Below the pieces are notes generated by a model, which worked only from the letters and a program-made list of their open reading frames with translations, made no database searches and was not told the DNA's origin. Source: Whitmania pigra (taxonomy: Eukaryota; Annelida; Clitellata; Hirudinida; Haemopidae). From it: DNA of 64,000 nt. The DNA is taken from positions 814,001-878,000 of the forward strand of contig JAJTWR010000260.1 of assembly GCA_021613335.1 (NCBI GenBank). Reading direction: 5' to 3'. The translations under genes were made by a program, and so were the position numbers. Positions within the stretch are counted from its first letter, which is position 1, and every line of letters starts with the position of its first letter. Positions 23,601 through 34,872 of this stretch are shown in pieces.

Positions 23601-25430
23601 TATAAAAAATGTAAACATTGAAAAGGTGGGTCACATCACGTCCTGGTCAATATTTGCTTGACCATTTTTTTAAACCTAGCCAGAGGATTAGTTACAAATG
23701 TATGTTGTTTAATATTCAAGTTGATGAATCAAAATCTTTATTGGTCGTAGGTCAAACATAAGTCTCTTATTCCAACTCTGGCATCCAGAGAACAGTATAA
23801 GGTCTCTGCTCCATCAGCCAAGAAGGATGGTCTTGTACAGTATTTAGAGGACAAGGTAGTATTATTGGAGGGAGAGTTAAAGAGGAAAAATGAGGAGGAG
23901 GATAAAGCATTAAGACTTCTTGAAAGGAACTTCATTGATGTCAAAGTCAGTAATCTTTTGAATGGTTATTTACTAAATGCATTTGTGATGATGAGAGCAA
24001 CAGCCTCGTTACGTTGTGCTTGCAACCCATCTTGCACTGCCACAAGCACCCTCTGGAATGAGCACTGTGTAAATGGCTAACAGAACCTACCTTCAACTCA
24101 TAAAACTAAACACAAGATCTTCTCTAACTTTTAAGACCCAGTACCAAGAACATCTGAGTTATTTGGAGGAACAATTAAAGAGTAAACAAGTGGATGAAGT
24201 GATAGATAATGCTGGATTTTGTCCCGATCCAATTTGCCGAGCCAAGATACACAGCTACGAGACGAGCATAACAAAACTCAAGAAGGAATTACAACAGCTC
24301 CAAGGTGAAGAGTTTAATTTATAAATACATTTAATAATTAGATAATTCTTTTTTAAATGCATTAATTATGTTTTCTAGAAAGTAATAAAAACAATGAAAA
24401 AGCTCTCAAACTTGAACTAGAAAGATTTCTACAGGAATCTGAGTCATCAAAAAAGCTAATCAGAGAAAACTTTGAATTGAAGATGCAGGTAACAACATTT
24501 GCTAGAATTTGGTTTTAATGATTTTTCCCTGAACTTTGCATTTTATTTGGTTAAGGTATCATCAATGAAAAACAAATACGAGGCAGAATTGAAGGCAGTA
24601 CGTTCAATACAGTCAAGTACATTGGCAGCTCAGGAGGTGCGTAATGTCAGCCAGCCTTTATATCTTGTCACATAACCACTACCACCATACTTTTCTCAGG
24701 CTCGGACAAGGCAGTTGGAGGAGGAATTGAGAAAGAACAACTCCAAGTTGGAAAATCTCACTCTTGTAACAAAACACTGTAGTCAACTTGAGATGCAAGT
24801 CAGCAAACTCAAAGAAGATCTCAAAGAAGCTAAAGCATGTCACTCACCTGTGAGTTATTAATTCCTATGATACATTGGAAGTTTGAATAATTCAATTTAC
24901 AGTATTAATAGCATATTTAGCATATGTAAACCTAAGCAATGATAGGATGTGGTCATAACATTGTGATTGTTCTAATTAAACAACTGGTGATAAGCATATC
25001 AGTTAACATTGAAAAACAGCAAATTTCATTGAGTTATTGTTGAATAGTGTTAAATGTTTCGTTAAAACATGCTGAGGTCACGTTTATTTAGAAAATGAAG
25101 CACATGGAAGAAATGAATGAGAAGATAAATAACATGAAGCGTCAGCTCGACAGACGGGATCAACATCTCGATGACCTGGTAAAAACATCTCCAATGAAGC
25201 AAGGGCTGGATCGATCTTACGACATCTCATTACGAGAGGTTGAAGCAAGGCACGAAGAAGAGAGAAACAGGTGGAGAACGCTAGTCCTTGAAAAGGTCAA
25301 TGAGATCCAATATTTCAAACAGCAGCTCGACATAGTGCTTGATTTTGTAAAAAATCTCAAGCAAGGAGGAGCAGTCGATTCAATAGAATTCATGCCTCCG
25401 AGTTTTCAGAAAGACCATTTCTTAGGGTGA
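20619..25430 (+). CDS. CEP162: Centrosomal protein CEP162 (KIAA1009/QN1) homologue
   Basis: Seventeen plus-strand exons: 20619-20669, 20850-20964, 21025-21083, 21474-21597, 21878-21906, 21980-22001, 22298-22495, 22588-22715, 23010-23278, about 23315-23456, 23518-23625, 23751-23945, 24136-24304, 24379-24488, 24556-24636, 24700-24849, 25092-25430. All junctions are in phase except exon 9/10. The protein begins MDFNGDLAKEFEEFLNQSLS, as in the vertebrate N terminus. Exon 9 contains LQAQLQHQDLLLKGYQDENE, nearly identical to the vertebrate CEP162 coiled coil. The C-terminal exon has the MKH...EARHEEERNRWRTLVLEKV...LDIVLDFVKNLKQGG segment. The rest is Ser-rich then coiled coil. CEP162 binds axonemal microtubules and recruits transition-zone proteins at the base of cilia. 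At roughly 750 residues it is about half the vertebrate length, so the central coiled coil is short or some exons are missed. Confidence 0.88.
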
Positions 25431-25850
25431 TTGTGATACATGTTTGTTGTTTAAAATATTTTCTAAAGAAATGATCAAGCCAAACAATTGAAATCATTTT
25501 CTATTTACACACTGAGTTTTATTTGCACAAGAAGCAGTCCTTCATTAAAAACAGCTTTAAGATCTATGTAAAACTCCATGTCAAAATGTACATGTGCAGA
25601 GTCCAGACGAGCTTGAATAGCGGTGGCATTGCAAAATGGTCACAGCAAGCATTAACTCACTAGCTTCATAAATCTAACATATTTGTACTCTAGCAGACAA
25701 GAAGACAATACACAAGTAAATCAAGCTTGAGACAAAGCATGTTCATGATCTACTGAGCAAATCTGTATTAGTGGCCAATGAATCACTATTATTATCTTTA
25801 TTTTGGATATAGGATTTGATGTCTTCGAAAATGAGTTACACCTAAATTTT

Positions 25851-26461
25851 TTATTTAAACAACTGCCATGTGGAATAGGATAAAGATGTTAAACAAATAA
25901 CAGAATGCATGAAGCTAGGGAAACCTCGTCTCCTCATGAGAACGACTGGAGATGATGAACCTAGATTACAGACGGGGAGACACTGAAGCTTTGAAGGGTC
26001 TGTCTCCATTCTGTATCTACTGCACGGATCAAACTGCCATGACACTGTGTAGACTGCTCCCAAGATGAAACTGGTTATTCCAAGTGGTACATAAATCAGA
26101 GGTTTTTCTGGCCAAACAAAGTTTGAGACTAAGCTTCCCAGTCCTGAAGTTATCGATAACCATTTGATCCAATCTCCAAGGGATATCCAAGAAGCTGTCT
26201 CTCTACCTAGTTTAGTAGGTTCAATTATTATAGTATTTATTTTGGAATCTATGGCAAACTCCAGCTGGCTCTCAAAATATTCACATGATGCCCCATTTTC
26301 ATAAACTTCTTTTATGATATAATAACTTCCGTAAGTTCTGCAATGAAATTTGAACGTGAGTTAAAATATATCAAATGTAAATCGGCTGTCTCTGTATACC
26401 TCCCCTGGGATTGTGACCTGCCATTTCGTGCGTTTTCTAGTATTCCATCCACTTCAGACAT
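25851..26461 (-). CDS. TMEM11: TMEM11, mitochondrial inner-membrane protein
   Basis: Two exons, 26400-26461 and 25851-26337, join in phase (AGA codon) and encode about 182 residues, close to the 192 of human TMEM11. Recognisable blocks: YYIIKEVYENG, a FESQLEFAI stretch, IIIEPTKLGRETASWISLGD, then two membrane segments, the signature VSWQFDPCSRY, and SSSPVVLMRRR near the C terminus. TMEM11 (PMI in Drosophila) sits in the mitochondrial inner membrane with MICOS and shapes cristae. It is tail-to-tail with CEP162, whose stop is only about 420 bp away. Confidence 0.93.
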
Positions 26462-27294
26462 CGTATGAAAAAACTATAACCTGTACAATATAGCTCTGTG
26501 TAAATTTGGGAGAGATAGAAGTTTATTAAGCTAGAGATAAATGCACGGTTTTGTACAAGGGTTGTTTCAGGTTACTTATTAGAATACGTAAGCAAATGGC
26601 AAGTTAATAGTTAATGTTTTGGAAACGCTAAAATCGCTTTGAAACCGGCTGCAGTAGCTTATGAATCTAAGTTTCATCACTTGAAGCCCTCATTGCATCA
26701 TCTTTACAACCACGTTAGGGATTCATAACATATGAAAGCGTCTTCTTTAAGCTATAATAAACAATCTTTATGGGCGAGAAAATGAATTGCACGAACCAGT
26801 TACGCCACTAACCTCATGATCGATAATAAGGAATCTCGGGTCTTATTTGTTTACACTTTTTTCTGCTTAAGTTACCACAAAGTCGTAACTGAAGTCAGCA
26901 CGTAAATTTTATAAAACTAAGAATATAAAAAAAATACACATTAATTTTATATAGCTTAGATTGATCAATAGTTCAATAAATTTTACTAATGTAGGTAAAA
27001 ATTAACTTGGGGGCCACCGGGGAAAAATGAATTAGTTTTATATCACTTCGGGTGTAGTAGATGAGCAGGACAGTCGCTAATAATGTTCTTAACTTGACAT
27101 TTTTTATAATGGTTTAATGGAATCAATGTCTGTTAAACCACTCAGATGGTGCTTCCCAAGAAGTGATAAATTAGCATAAAAAAATTTAAAATATCGTCAG
27201 ACGTCTGGAAGGCTTATGGCGGACGAGCGAGAAGCTTGAGAAACGCTTACGAACGTGCTCGTAAGGCGTGAGACCAGCTGCAAAAACCATCTAC
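26462..27294. other. Intergenic region upstream of TMEM11
   Basis: Probably contains the TMEM11 promoter. Otherwise AT-rich with no gene seen. The gypsy element inserted at its right edge (AGAAC target site). Confidence 0.45.
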
Positions 27295-27299
27295 AGAAC

Positions 27300-27481
27300 T
27301 GTTGTATCCTTGTAACCTTGGAAATCAATGTGCTAAAGAGAAGTCTTAAGATTGTGAAGGATGCTTTTATTTAACATGTGTTCAACTAGAGGTAATAATA
27401 AAAGATACTGAATATGATAATTATTATAATATTAATTAGGTAAACTAATTAATTTCTAGTTAATATAATTCTACTCTAACA
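27300..27481 (-). repeat. 3' LTR of the gypsy element
   Basis: 182 bp, ends TG...CA, no difference seen from the LTR at 30621-30802. The polypurine tract (27482-27492 read on minus) adjoins it. Confidence 0.93.
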
Positions 27482-27490
27482 CCTCCCCCT

Positions 27491-29735
27491 CTATATGAAA
27501 TTATAGATCTTTTTGCTAGTATCAATCATCAGTCGTTTAGGAGGGTTACGAAGACGTTTGGGTCTTGCTAAATGAGCTGGTTCTGTGTGCTCCAGAGTGT
27601 GTTCTGAATTTGGGACAGTTTTCTGTGTTTGATCTGGTTCTGTTTGTTCCTGAGTGTATTTTGGGTTTATAAGAGTTTCCTGTTTTTCTTCTGGATCTGT
27701 GAGTGAGTTATGGATTTCGTTGAGGATAGGGTCTGATGGTATGACTGGTTGAGTTTCTTCAGAAATATCTTTTTCCTCGATCTGAAGTTTTTTATCCAGT
27801 GCTGTCTTCTCCTCCTTATGACATCGCTTGACTATCCCTTCGGGTTTAGCTATTTCAATTCTTACCGAGGGCATCCCTCTTATGTTCACCTCTCTTTGTG
27901 GTTCTGGTAGATCAAATGCTTCGAATATTTCTTTTGACGCTTCTTCATTATATCTAAGTCTCAACTGATTTGCATGTCTCCTTGTAATCTTCCTTCCGAT
28001 TTCGACTTCGTAAACTGTTCTTCCAATCTTTTTTATAACTTTCCCAGGTACCCATCTTGTGTGATTTGGATCTCTTAAATCTTTCACATATACTGTCTGT
28101 TGTTCTTTGAATATTTTTGGGCGAGCTCCGTTCTTTCTATCAAATTGTTTCTTCATGCATGACTTCCTTGATTCCGTTCTTCCCTTTTTAATGTTTAGTT
28201 TGAGATCTGTTAGGGGTGTCCTTATTTGTCTCCCTAAAAAATTTTCGGCTGGTGATTTTTGGTTCGGACTTGCTAGACAAGGTGTCGATCTGTATGTTAT
28301 TAAAAATTTCTGTACTAATTCTTCTGTCATTCATTCTCCTTTAAGTTTCTGTAGAGTCCTTTTAAATGTGTCTACGAATCTTTCCGCTTGACCATTGCTT
28401 TGAGGGTGGCCTGGAGGTATCCTTAAGTGGCTTATTGAATTAGTCTGACAATATCTTTCGAATTCTGCGGATGTAAACTGCGTTCCGTTGTCTGAAACTA
28501 TCGTTTTTGGAAATCCAAATCTTGCAAATATTTTGTTTAATTCAGAAATGGTTGCAGTTGATGTGATTGTCTTCATTAGTATCACTTCTGGCCATTTTGA
28601 ATATGCATCTACAACAATCAAAAACATTGCATTTTCCATTGGTCCTGCAAAATCTATGTGAATTCTTTCCCAGGCATGAGTTGGCTCGGGCCACGGAAAT
28701 AATACATTTTTGATTGGCATTTTAGCAGCTTTTTGACATGAGTCACAGTTTCTTACCATGTTGTCAATGGCACTATCTATTCCTTGCCAGTACACGTACT
28801 GCCTAGCCAACATCTTCATTCTTGTAATTCCCGGGTGACCTTCATGTAACATTTTTAGGATTTTCTGTTGGAGTTTGTATGGAATAACTGCTCGTGATCC
28901 CATGAACAAAATTTCCTCATGGACAGTGAGATTTTGTAACTTGCTGTGAAATGCATTTATTTTAGTGCCAGTTTTGATCCTTGGCCATCTTCCTGTTTTC
29001 ACAGCTTCGATTATTTCTCGGAGTTCACAGTCCTGTTTTGTCGCTTCCCGTAAGTCTTCTTTTGTTACCGGTAATTGCCTAATTGTTATCTCCTGTATCT
29101 TTTCTGTGTCTTCGTTTACACTTGCAATTACCAAATCTTCAACTTCGGTTGCCTTCCTGGAATCAATGAGTCTTGATAGAGCGTCTGCTTGTCCAAAATT
29201 TGCAGTCTGTCGATATTCGATCTTGAAATCGTACGCTAGTAAGATCAGTTCCCATCTTTGAAGTCGGTTTGCAGCATGGGCCGAAATGCCTTTCTTTGAC
29301 CCGAATATGGACAGAAGTGGTTTATGGTCAGTTAATAATGTGAAACGTCTTCCATAAACATACCTATGGAATTTCCGCACTGCAAAAACCAAAGCCAATG
29401 CTTCTTTTTCTATTTGTCCATAGTTTTTCTCAGCTTTAGTTAATGCCCTACCTGCATGGGCAATTGCTTTCTCTTTCCCATCAGGAAATTTATGTGAGAT
29501 CACTGCACCTATGCCGTAGTCACAAGCATCAGCTGCTATTATGATGCTCATTTCTGGATCATAGTGTGTCAGTAGTAAGTCAGACTGTAGGACTTTCTTG
29601 AGTTCATCAAATGACCTCTGGTGTATTTCCATCCAATTGAATTTTTCGTCCTTCTCCAAATTATCCAATGGCCCTCGCATTTGTCTCATCTTTGGCACAA
29701 AACACGAGTAATAACTTATCATTCCTCTTGGTAAT
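27491..29735 (-). pseudogene. Gypsy pol remnant: RT tail, RNase H, integrase (one in-frame stop)
   Basis: The frame begins inside the RT thumb (GMISYYSCFVPKMRQMRGPL). RNase H follows, with the DACDYGIGAV, EKEALALVFAV and LLTDHKPL motifs. Integrase has its zinc motif (HEGHPGIT...CDSC), catalytic D in IDFAGPM, D in SDNGTQF and E in GQAERF, then a GPY/F-like module ending ITRRHANQLRLR. A TGA at 28331-28333 interrupts the integrase core just after QKLKGE; the frame is otherwise open to 27491. With protease and RT core missing and the stop present, this copy cannot be autonomous. Confidence 0.9.
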
Positions 29736-30503
29736 TCTGGTAGGTGTTGGACTTCTCCTTCTTGACCTACAAGTTGCTGCGAAGTGTCCCATTTTACCAC
29801 AGTGAAAACAAGGCCCTTTCTTTCTTAATGTCTCTCGGTCTTCCTTGCTAGAGAAGTCACGGGAGTTCCGAAAGTGTTTAACCTCAGCCACGGTTTCTTC
29901 TTTCTTTTTATATGCCTTTTGTGATAACCTTACTTTCTCGGCTTCTTCTACCAACTCTTCAAGCGTACACTCTTGTTCAGCTTTCTGTAGTAACTTATGT
30001 TTTGCATTTCCGTATTGTTCATCATTCAATCCCCATACGAAATGCAAACACATACTCATTTCCTTTGAGTATGTTTCCCACCTAGCCTCGTTACATAATC
30101 TTCTGACCCTTGCTCCATATGCTATGGGTAATTCTGTTAGATCAGTGTTTCGAATATTTTCGAAATCAAAACGTTTTGCTTGAAGACTCTTCTTGTCTCC
30201 AAATAGTTTTTCAAGATGAATTTTTGCTTCTTCATAGCTTAGGTCCTCCAATGTTCGAGGTAACATATCATCTCTAAAGATGGAGTATTCCTTTGGTCCC
30301 AATTTCATCGTAAGTGTTGCCCTCTTTTCTTCATCAGGCCATGTAGTACCACTGACTGATTGAATCGCCATTTCAAACCTGCCTATCCATTCCGTAAACG
30401 TCAATCCTTGCTCAGGATTATGGACGAATGGCTCTATTCTTTTGTATAGATCTGGATTCTGATAGGAGTTTTTACCATCCTGGTTCTTCATAATCATAGC
30501 CAT
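29730..30503 (-). CDS. Gypsy gag with CCHC zinc knuckle
   Basis: Starts MAMIMKNQDGKNSYQNPDLY. It has a typical gypsy capsid region (FTEWIGRFEMAIQ...WPDEEKRATLTMKLG) and a C-terminal nucleocapsid knuckle CFHCGKMGHFAATC (C-x2-C-x4-H-x4-C) followed by an Arg/Ser stretch. The deletion junction with pol lies shortly after the knuckle, around 29730. Capsid and nucleocapsid therefore look intact even though the enzymes needed for mobility are not. Confidence 0.88.
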
Positions 30504-30620
30504 CTATTTTTCGTCACGCTCTATTTGAGCAATACGAGCTTTTTCGTTTTGTTCTATGAGCATTTTCATGAGCATTTCGATCATTGATGATTCTGGAACG
30601 TTCGTCATCCTCGTCGCCAA

Positions 30621-30802
30621 TGTTGTATCCTTGTAACCTTGGAAATCAATGTGCTAAAGAGAAGTCTTAAGATTGTGAAGGATGCTTTTATTTAACATGT
30701 GTTCAACTAGAGGTAATAATAAAAGATACTGAATATGATAATTATTATAATATTAATTAGGTAAACTAATTAATTTCTAGTTAATATAATTCTACTCTAA
30801 CA
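30621..30802 (-). repeat. 5' LTR of the gypsy element
   Basis: 182 bp with TG...CA termini; no difference seen from the other LTR. It should carry the element promoter. The tRNA-Ser primer site begins at 30619 reading on the minus strand. Confidence 0.93.
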
Positions 30803-30807
30803 AGAAC

Positions 30808-31731
30808 TATATTACTGCCCCGATGACAGCTTCAACAGGTTATCAAAAAGCTCCTCTATTATGCATCGCTTGAATACTTAACAGCAGTGGAACGGATTAC
30901 TTAAACTTTCTGACAGCGGGTAACTGATCAATAAACTAAAGCCATTGAGCAACATTACAACAATAATAATATCCATCTAGCAGAATCCCCTTTCATTTTC
31001 GCAGTCTTGTGACTAACGTCTCCAGTCAAGTTTTAGCCAAAAATTGGCATGAATCAAAATGCGATACGGCAGCTAAATTTTAGTAAATAGCGACTCATCA
31101 ACGATGTCGATTAGCAACAACACTGGCAGGGACGTAAATCCACATAGGGCTGGCAGGACTCTATCCCTACAAATATTTTGCACGGTAAAGCAATAGTAAC
31201 AGCACGACCAAAGAACTCTTTTAATGCTAATAAGTTGTAATGTTAATAAGGAAATCCTCAATAAAATTCTGAGTGACACAGAACAATTTATTAATTGTTT
31301 GAGAGGAATGCCAACAAACATAGCCTGCTGAGACCTGGGCGGTCTGAAGATTGGTTGTCCCATTCGCCAAAGCTATGGCCTAGGTAAAGAAGCTCCTTAA
31401 TGAAAGATTAATTAGACAACTCACAAGAATATTTTAAATTTTAGAAATTGATTGTTATTATTTTAGACAAAATAATGAATTACATAAGTAAATAAACTTT
31501 TGAGATAATGAGCCACCTAACTCTTTAATTTAATTACAAACAATAGCCAGAATATAAGCATTTTCTATAACTATAGTTACTACTATAAGCAATCTTGGAT
31601 AAAAAGATCTTTCCTTTCTATGGTCGACACAAAAGAAAAAATATATAATGTTGACAGGTTTTCTAGCATAGATTTCCCATGATGCAAGAACATTTAGAAC
31701 TTTATCCTGAGATTTTTGAATATACAACGTG
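30808..31731. other. Intergenic, two unassigned hydrophobic open frames
   Basis: Minus-strand frames at 31073-31363 (96 residues) and 31530-31829 (99 residues) have hydrophobic, membrane-helix-like segments (e.g. LLIVVTIVIENAYILAIVC). They could be decayed exons or chance in AT-rich DNA. I cannot assign them to a family and found no splice pattern joining them. Confidence 0.3.
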
Positions 31732-32146
31732 ATTAAAATGTGAAGATCATGAACCACAAAATTCAGAATAATCCCAACAAACATAAATAGATTAGATCCC
31801 CTGGACTTGGAAACATATGTAAAAAGCAATAAAAGAAGCCAAAAAAAAAACTAACATAAATAATAAACAACAGTCACTGGTGTAACCTTCTATAGGTTAA
31901 AAAGTAGAACAAATGTTTAAGTAACTTCACTCATTGAATTAAAATGTGAAGATCATAAACCACAAAATTCAGAATAATTCCAAACAAACATAGATTAGAT
32001 CCCCTGGTCTTGAAAACATATGTAAAAAGCGATAAGTTATGCGAATAAAAGAAGCCAGCAAAAACATAAATAATAAATAACAGACACTGGTAACCTTCCA
32101 TAGTTCAAAAAATAGAACAAATGTTTAATTTGAAGTAACTTCATTT
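31732..32146. repeat. Tandem duplication of about 205 bp over the 3' end of the membrane-protein gene
   Basis: Two adjacent copies, 31732-31937 and 31938-32146, both start ATTAAAATGTGAAGATCAT and end with GAACAAATGTTTAA...GTAACTTCA. The second copy contains the last codons and the TAA of the 915-residue gene; the first is a decayed duplicate of that 3' end. They differ by substitutions and several small indels. Confidence 0.85.
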
Positions 32147-34872
32147 AGGCTCTCAGAACAGCGAATGGTACGAGGCACATATACGACAATTTCAGGTTCA
32201 GCATTATCTGGTATATTCGCATTATCGAACATAAATGCCAAATCGTAAATAGGCCAATTCTGATGGAAAGATTTTATGAGTTCGTCCAAGTGGCATTTGA
32301 AAGTAACGGTGTTCACTTCAATATCAGAAGACTGCTGAAACATCCAGCTACGAAATATTAAAGGCAGAAAACTTCCAGCTACAGTAGCAATGAGTTGATT
32401 AGTAGAGGAAAGGCTATATACCTCAGCAAATATCATGACAGCTATTATTACAAGGAAAATAAAGAATAAAACTTTAGCCAGTTGTTTCAAAGCATCCAAT
32501 TGACCTCTGTAAATTGGTCCGGGAACTCCAGGGACTCTGATGTTGCACACTTCTTTGAATAATTTCCTTGGAATGCGAGGAGTATCATCACTGTCCATAA
32601 GCAATACTAAGTCATTAATGAACCAATGTTTTATTGGCACTATTTCGTCAATGTTTTCATAAAAAGCTTGCTCATTCAGTTCCTGAGATTTAAATCCTCG
32701 GTTTTCCTGCAGATAAGAGGGCAGACAGGTGACAGATTCAATGCTCTGTATCCTCTTTGTGACTTCCAAAAAAAGCATCTTGTTCATTTTCAAATACTTC
32801 TTTTCCATGTTAAAAAAACTATCGAGGCAATAGATCACAATGATGGCCACCACCAATACGTGTCTAAGAATGTAGCTCGCATTGACAATTATACCCATGA
32901 TGGTGAAAACAATTATTTGGATTACAAATTCAGTCAGTTCAGCAAGTATGAAGACAACACCGCAGAAGGTCAAGATGCAGAGCAGAGTGGTCAGTGCGTA
33001 AGTGAAACAATGCCAGCAGTCGGCTTTCTTGCGAGAGTTGAGGTCTTGCTCTTTCCAGATTCTAGCATCGGCATGAGAGTCATCACTGATTGGTGTTGAA
33101 CCTGGGAGATGCAACTGGATGTTCTCAATTTTCAGCTTTTCCAATAACTTCTTCTGGCTGGTTCTTTTATGGACTTGGTATATTAACTGAGGCTTGCACT
33201 TCTTGCGGAGTCTCATAAAAATAGCTTCCGAACAATAATGCACCATTCGCACCATCACGTAAAATGTCGGGATGCTGTACACGAGGCACACGAAAATAAC
33301 AAGAGGAAGAGCCATAGCCCAATAAAATATGCAAACAAAACATCCAAAGATTCCATGTTTGTAGAAGGGATATGTAAAATTAGCGAATACGTACGAGACC
33401 ACTTTCGAAAATGAAAATTCATCGAGATCTCTGAAGGAATTGACGATGCGCTTGAGAACATGATTCGGGTATCTGTCTTCGTGCTTGTTTGGTGCAAGGG
33501 CCACTATGAGAGCGGTCACAAAATACAGGACATAAATGGTGACGTAAAGAGGATGGAGAGGAGTCAAATAATGAATAAAACTGCTTTCAAAATTGTTGGC
33601 TAACCCAAGTCTGGCCAGGATCTTTTTTCGATTTACAATTTCATCATGCTCATATAGATAATAGATGACCAATCTTAAGTAATATGGTAAAGGGATCACA
33701 ATTACAAGCAAAATTGCTGCAATTTTTCTCCAAAATGTTATCCAAAGCAGGTAGCATTTGTCCTCTGCAATATATTTAAACAGTTTAGCCTGACAACACA
33801 TTACAAATGGGCCAATTTCTTTGAACTTGCATCTAAATGCAAGACCCACCAAAGTTTGCATAAAGCCTACTTTGACACAATCTTCAGTTTGGGTTCTATG
33901 GTAATCCACCAAAATGTCATATTGCTGAAATGTTACAGAACAGGGCTTGTTTAATGAATAAGAGCAATTCAACAAAATATTTTTCAATTTTTTAAACCCA
34001 TGCTCTTTGCTCAAATCAATTAGCTTGTTATCTAAAAGATATTTATTTTTCAAGATTGGATCATCAATCATCATTATAGTTTTCTGAAGAGAACAGTTTT
34101 CAGGCAACCTGACCACATACGGAATTCTTTGTTTTATCAGTCCTTTTATCACACTAACTAAAATGCAAGGAACATATGCAAAGGCAATAATTTTTACAAC
34201 TACGAGTAAAATCCTCAAAATATGAATCCATGTGTTCTCGATGTGATAACTGACCACTAGTCTTGAAGTTTCGGAATCCACAGAAACACATTCATGGACA
34301 AAAGATGCTTTTCCATGTTGATTGACAACAATTCTACGACAAACACTTTCTTTCCATGCTAAAGTCACTTTGCTTTCAAATATGAAGTCTCTCAGTAACA
34401 AGTACTGAATACTGTACAGTTGTTCATTATCTGTTGATTGCTGCATACAGTTTGGTGGTCTGTCAATAATGCTCACATTCAATTTTGCAGTACCCAATGT
34501 GAGAGTTTTCATCGAAAGGATTCCATAATTAAAGGCCAGATTCAAAAGAATGTGACCATGTTCATTCGCAGCTCGAAACCATATCTCCGGCTTAAAGCTG
34601 TCTTTAATTTTTAGAGGAGATTTGGTGTAATTGATAAAATCCAGATGATACTCAATGATGACAACTTTTTCTTTTTTCAACAAATTTGAAACTTGCTTAA
34701 TAATTTGAAAATCATCAACTGTCAAGTTGCATTTAGGCTGGCGGTCCGCATGAAAATCATGAACATTCAAGCTATCGGTAACGATAGCGTTGACACTATC
34801 ATTGGCTCCTGGAGTCGTTGACGAGGCGGTCCCTCCTCCAGCGAAAATCAAGGTGAACATAAATAGTATCAT
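32125..34872 (-). CDS. Large intronless multi-pass membrane protein, family not recognised
   Basis: A single uninterrupted 915-residue frame. A hydrophobic N terminus (MILFMFTLIFAGGG) looks like a signal peptide and is followed by a roughly 190-residue extracellular part with several Cys. Membrane segments follow: about 215-240 (ILRILLVVVKIIAFAYVPCI), 375-405 (AAILLVIVIPLPYYLRLVIY), 445-465, 510-550, a cluster at 635-715, and 825-870 (VLFFIFLVIIAVMIFAEVYS, LIATVAGSFLPLIF). Between the last two lies a conserved-looking cytoplasmic segment with VPIKHWFINDLVLLMDSDD and IRVPGVPGPIYRG. The architecture (Cys-rich ectodomain, about nine passes, soluble tail) suggests a receptor, channel or transporter, but no catalytic or filter motif is visible. 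It may belong to the large sets of uncharacterised membrane proteins in marine invertebrates. The open frame of this length argues that the gene is functional. Confidence 0.8.
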   Translation of the reverse strand: MILFMFTLIFAGGGTASSTTPGANDSVNAIVTDSLNVHDFHADRQPKCNLTVDDFQIIKQVSNLLKKEKVVIIEYHLDFINYTKSPLKIKDSFKPEIWFRAANEHGHILLNLAFNYGILSMKTLTLGTAKLNVSIIDRPPNCMQQSTDNEQLYSIQYLLLRDFIFESKVTLAWKESVCRRIVVNQHGKASFVHECVSVDSETSRLVVSYHIENTWIHILRILLVVVKIIAFAYVPCILVSVIKGLIKQRIPYVVRLPENCSLQKTIMMIDDPILKNKYLLDNKLIDLSKEHGFKKLKNILLNCSYSLNKPCSVTFQQYDILVDYHRTQTEDCVKVGFMQTLVGLAFRCKFKEIGPFVMCCQAKLFKYIAEDKCYLLWITFWRKIAAILLVIVIPLPYYLRLVIYYLYEHDEIVNRKKILARLGLANNFESSFIHYLTPLHPLYVTIYVLYFVTALIVALAPNKHEDRYPNHVLKRIVNSFRDLDEFSFSKVVSYVFANFTYPFYKHGIFGCFVCIFYWAMALPLVIFVCLVYSIPTFYVMVRMVHYCSEAIFMRLRKKCKPQLIYQVHKRTSQKKLLEKLKIENIQLHLPGSTPISDDSHADARIWKEQDLNSRKKADCWHCFTYALTTLLCILTFCGVVFILAELTEFVIQIIVFTIMGIIVNASYILRHVLVVAIIVIYCLDSFFNMEKKYLKMNKMLFLEVTKRIQSIESVTCLPSYLQENRGFKSQELNEQAFYENIDEIVPIKHWFINDLVLLMDSDDTPRIPRKLFKEVCNIRVPGVPGPIYRGQLDALKQLAKVLFFIFLVIIAVMIFAEVYSLSSTNQLIATVAGSFLPLIFRSWMFQQSSDIEVNTVTFKCHLDELIKSFHQNWPIYDLAFMFDNANIPDNAEPEIVVYVPRTIRCSESLNEVTSN

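Larger units (their letters stand above)
27300..30802 (-). mobile_element. Ty3/gypsy LTR retrotransposon, young internal-deletion copy
   Basis: 3503 bp, flanked by a perfect 5-bp target duplication AGAAC (27295-27299 and 30803-30807). The two 182-bp LTRs have TG...CA ends and look identical by eye. On the minus strand the 5' LTR is at 30621-30802. The primer-binding site TGGCGACGAGGATG directly follows it and is complementary to the 3' end of tRNA-Ser(GCU). A polypurine tract AGAGGGGGAGG precedes the 3' LTR. Gag with a CCHC knuckle joins directly to the end of RT, so protease and the RT core are missing. RNase H and integrase follow, the latter with one in-frame TGA. Tentatively a Mag-like lineage, by primer type and layout. 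Confidence 0.93.

Noticed and set aside
31073..31829. Membrane-protein exons (for example XK-related)
   Set aside because: The frames are hydrophobic, but I found no conserved motif or splice pattern, and AT-rich DNA often gives such frames.
32125..34872. DC-STAMP-domain protein
   Set aside because: The number of membrane passes, the length and the absence of the DC-STAMP cysteine signature do not fit.
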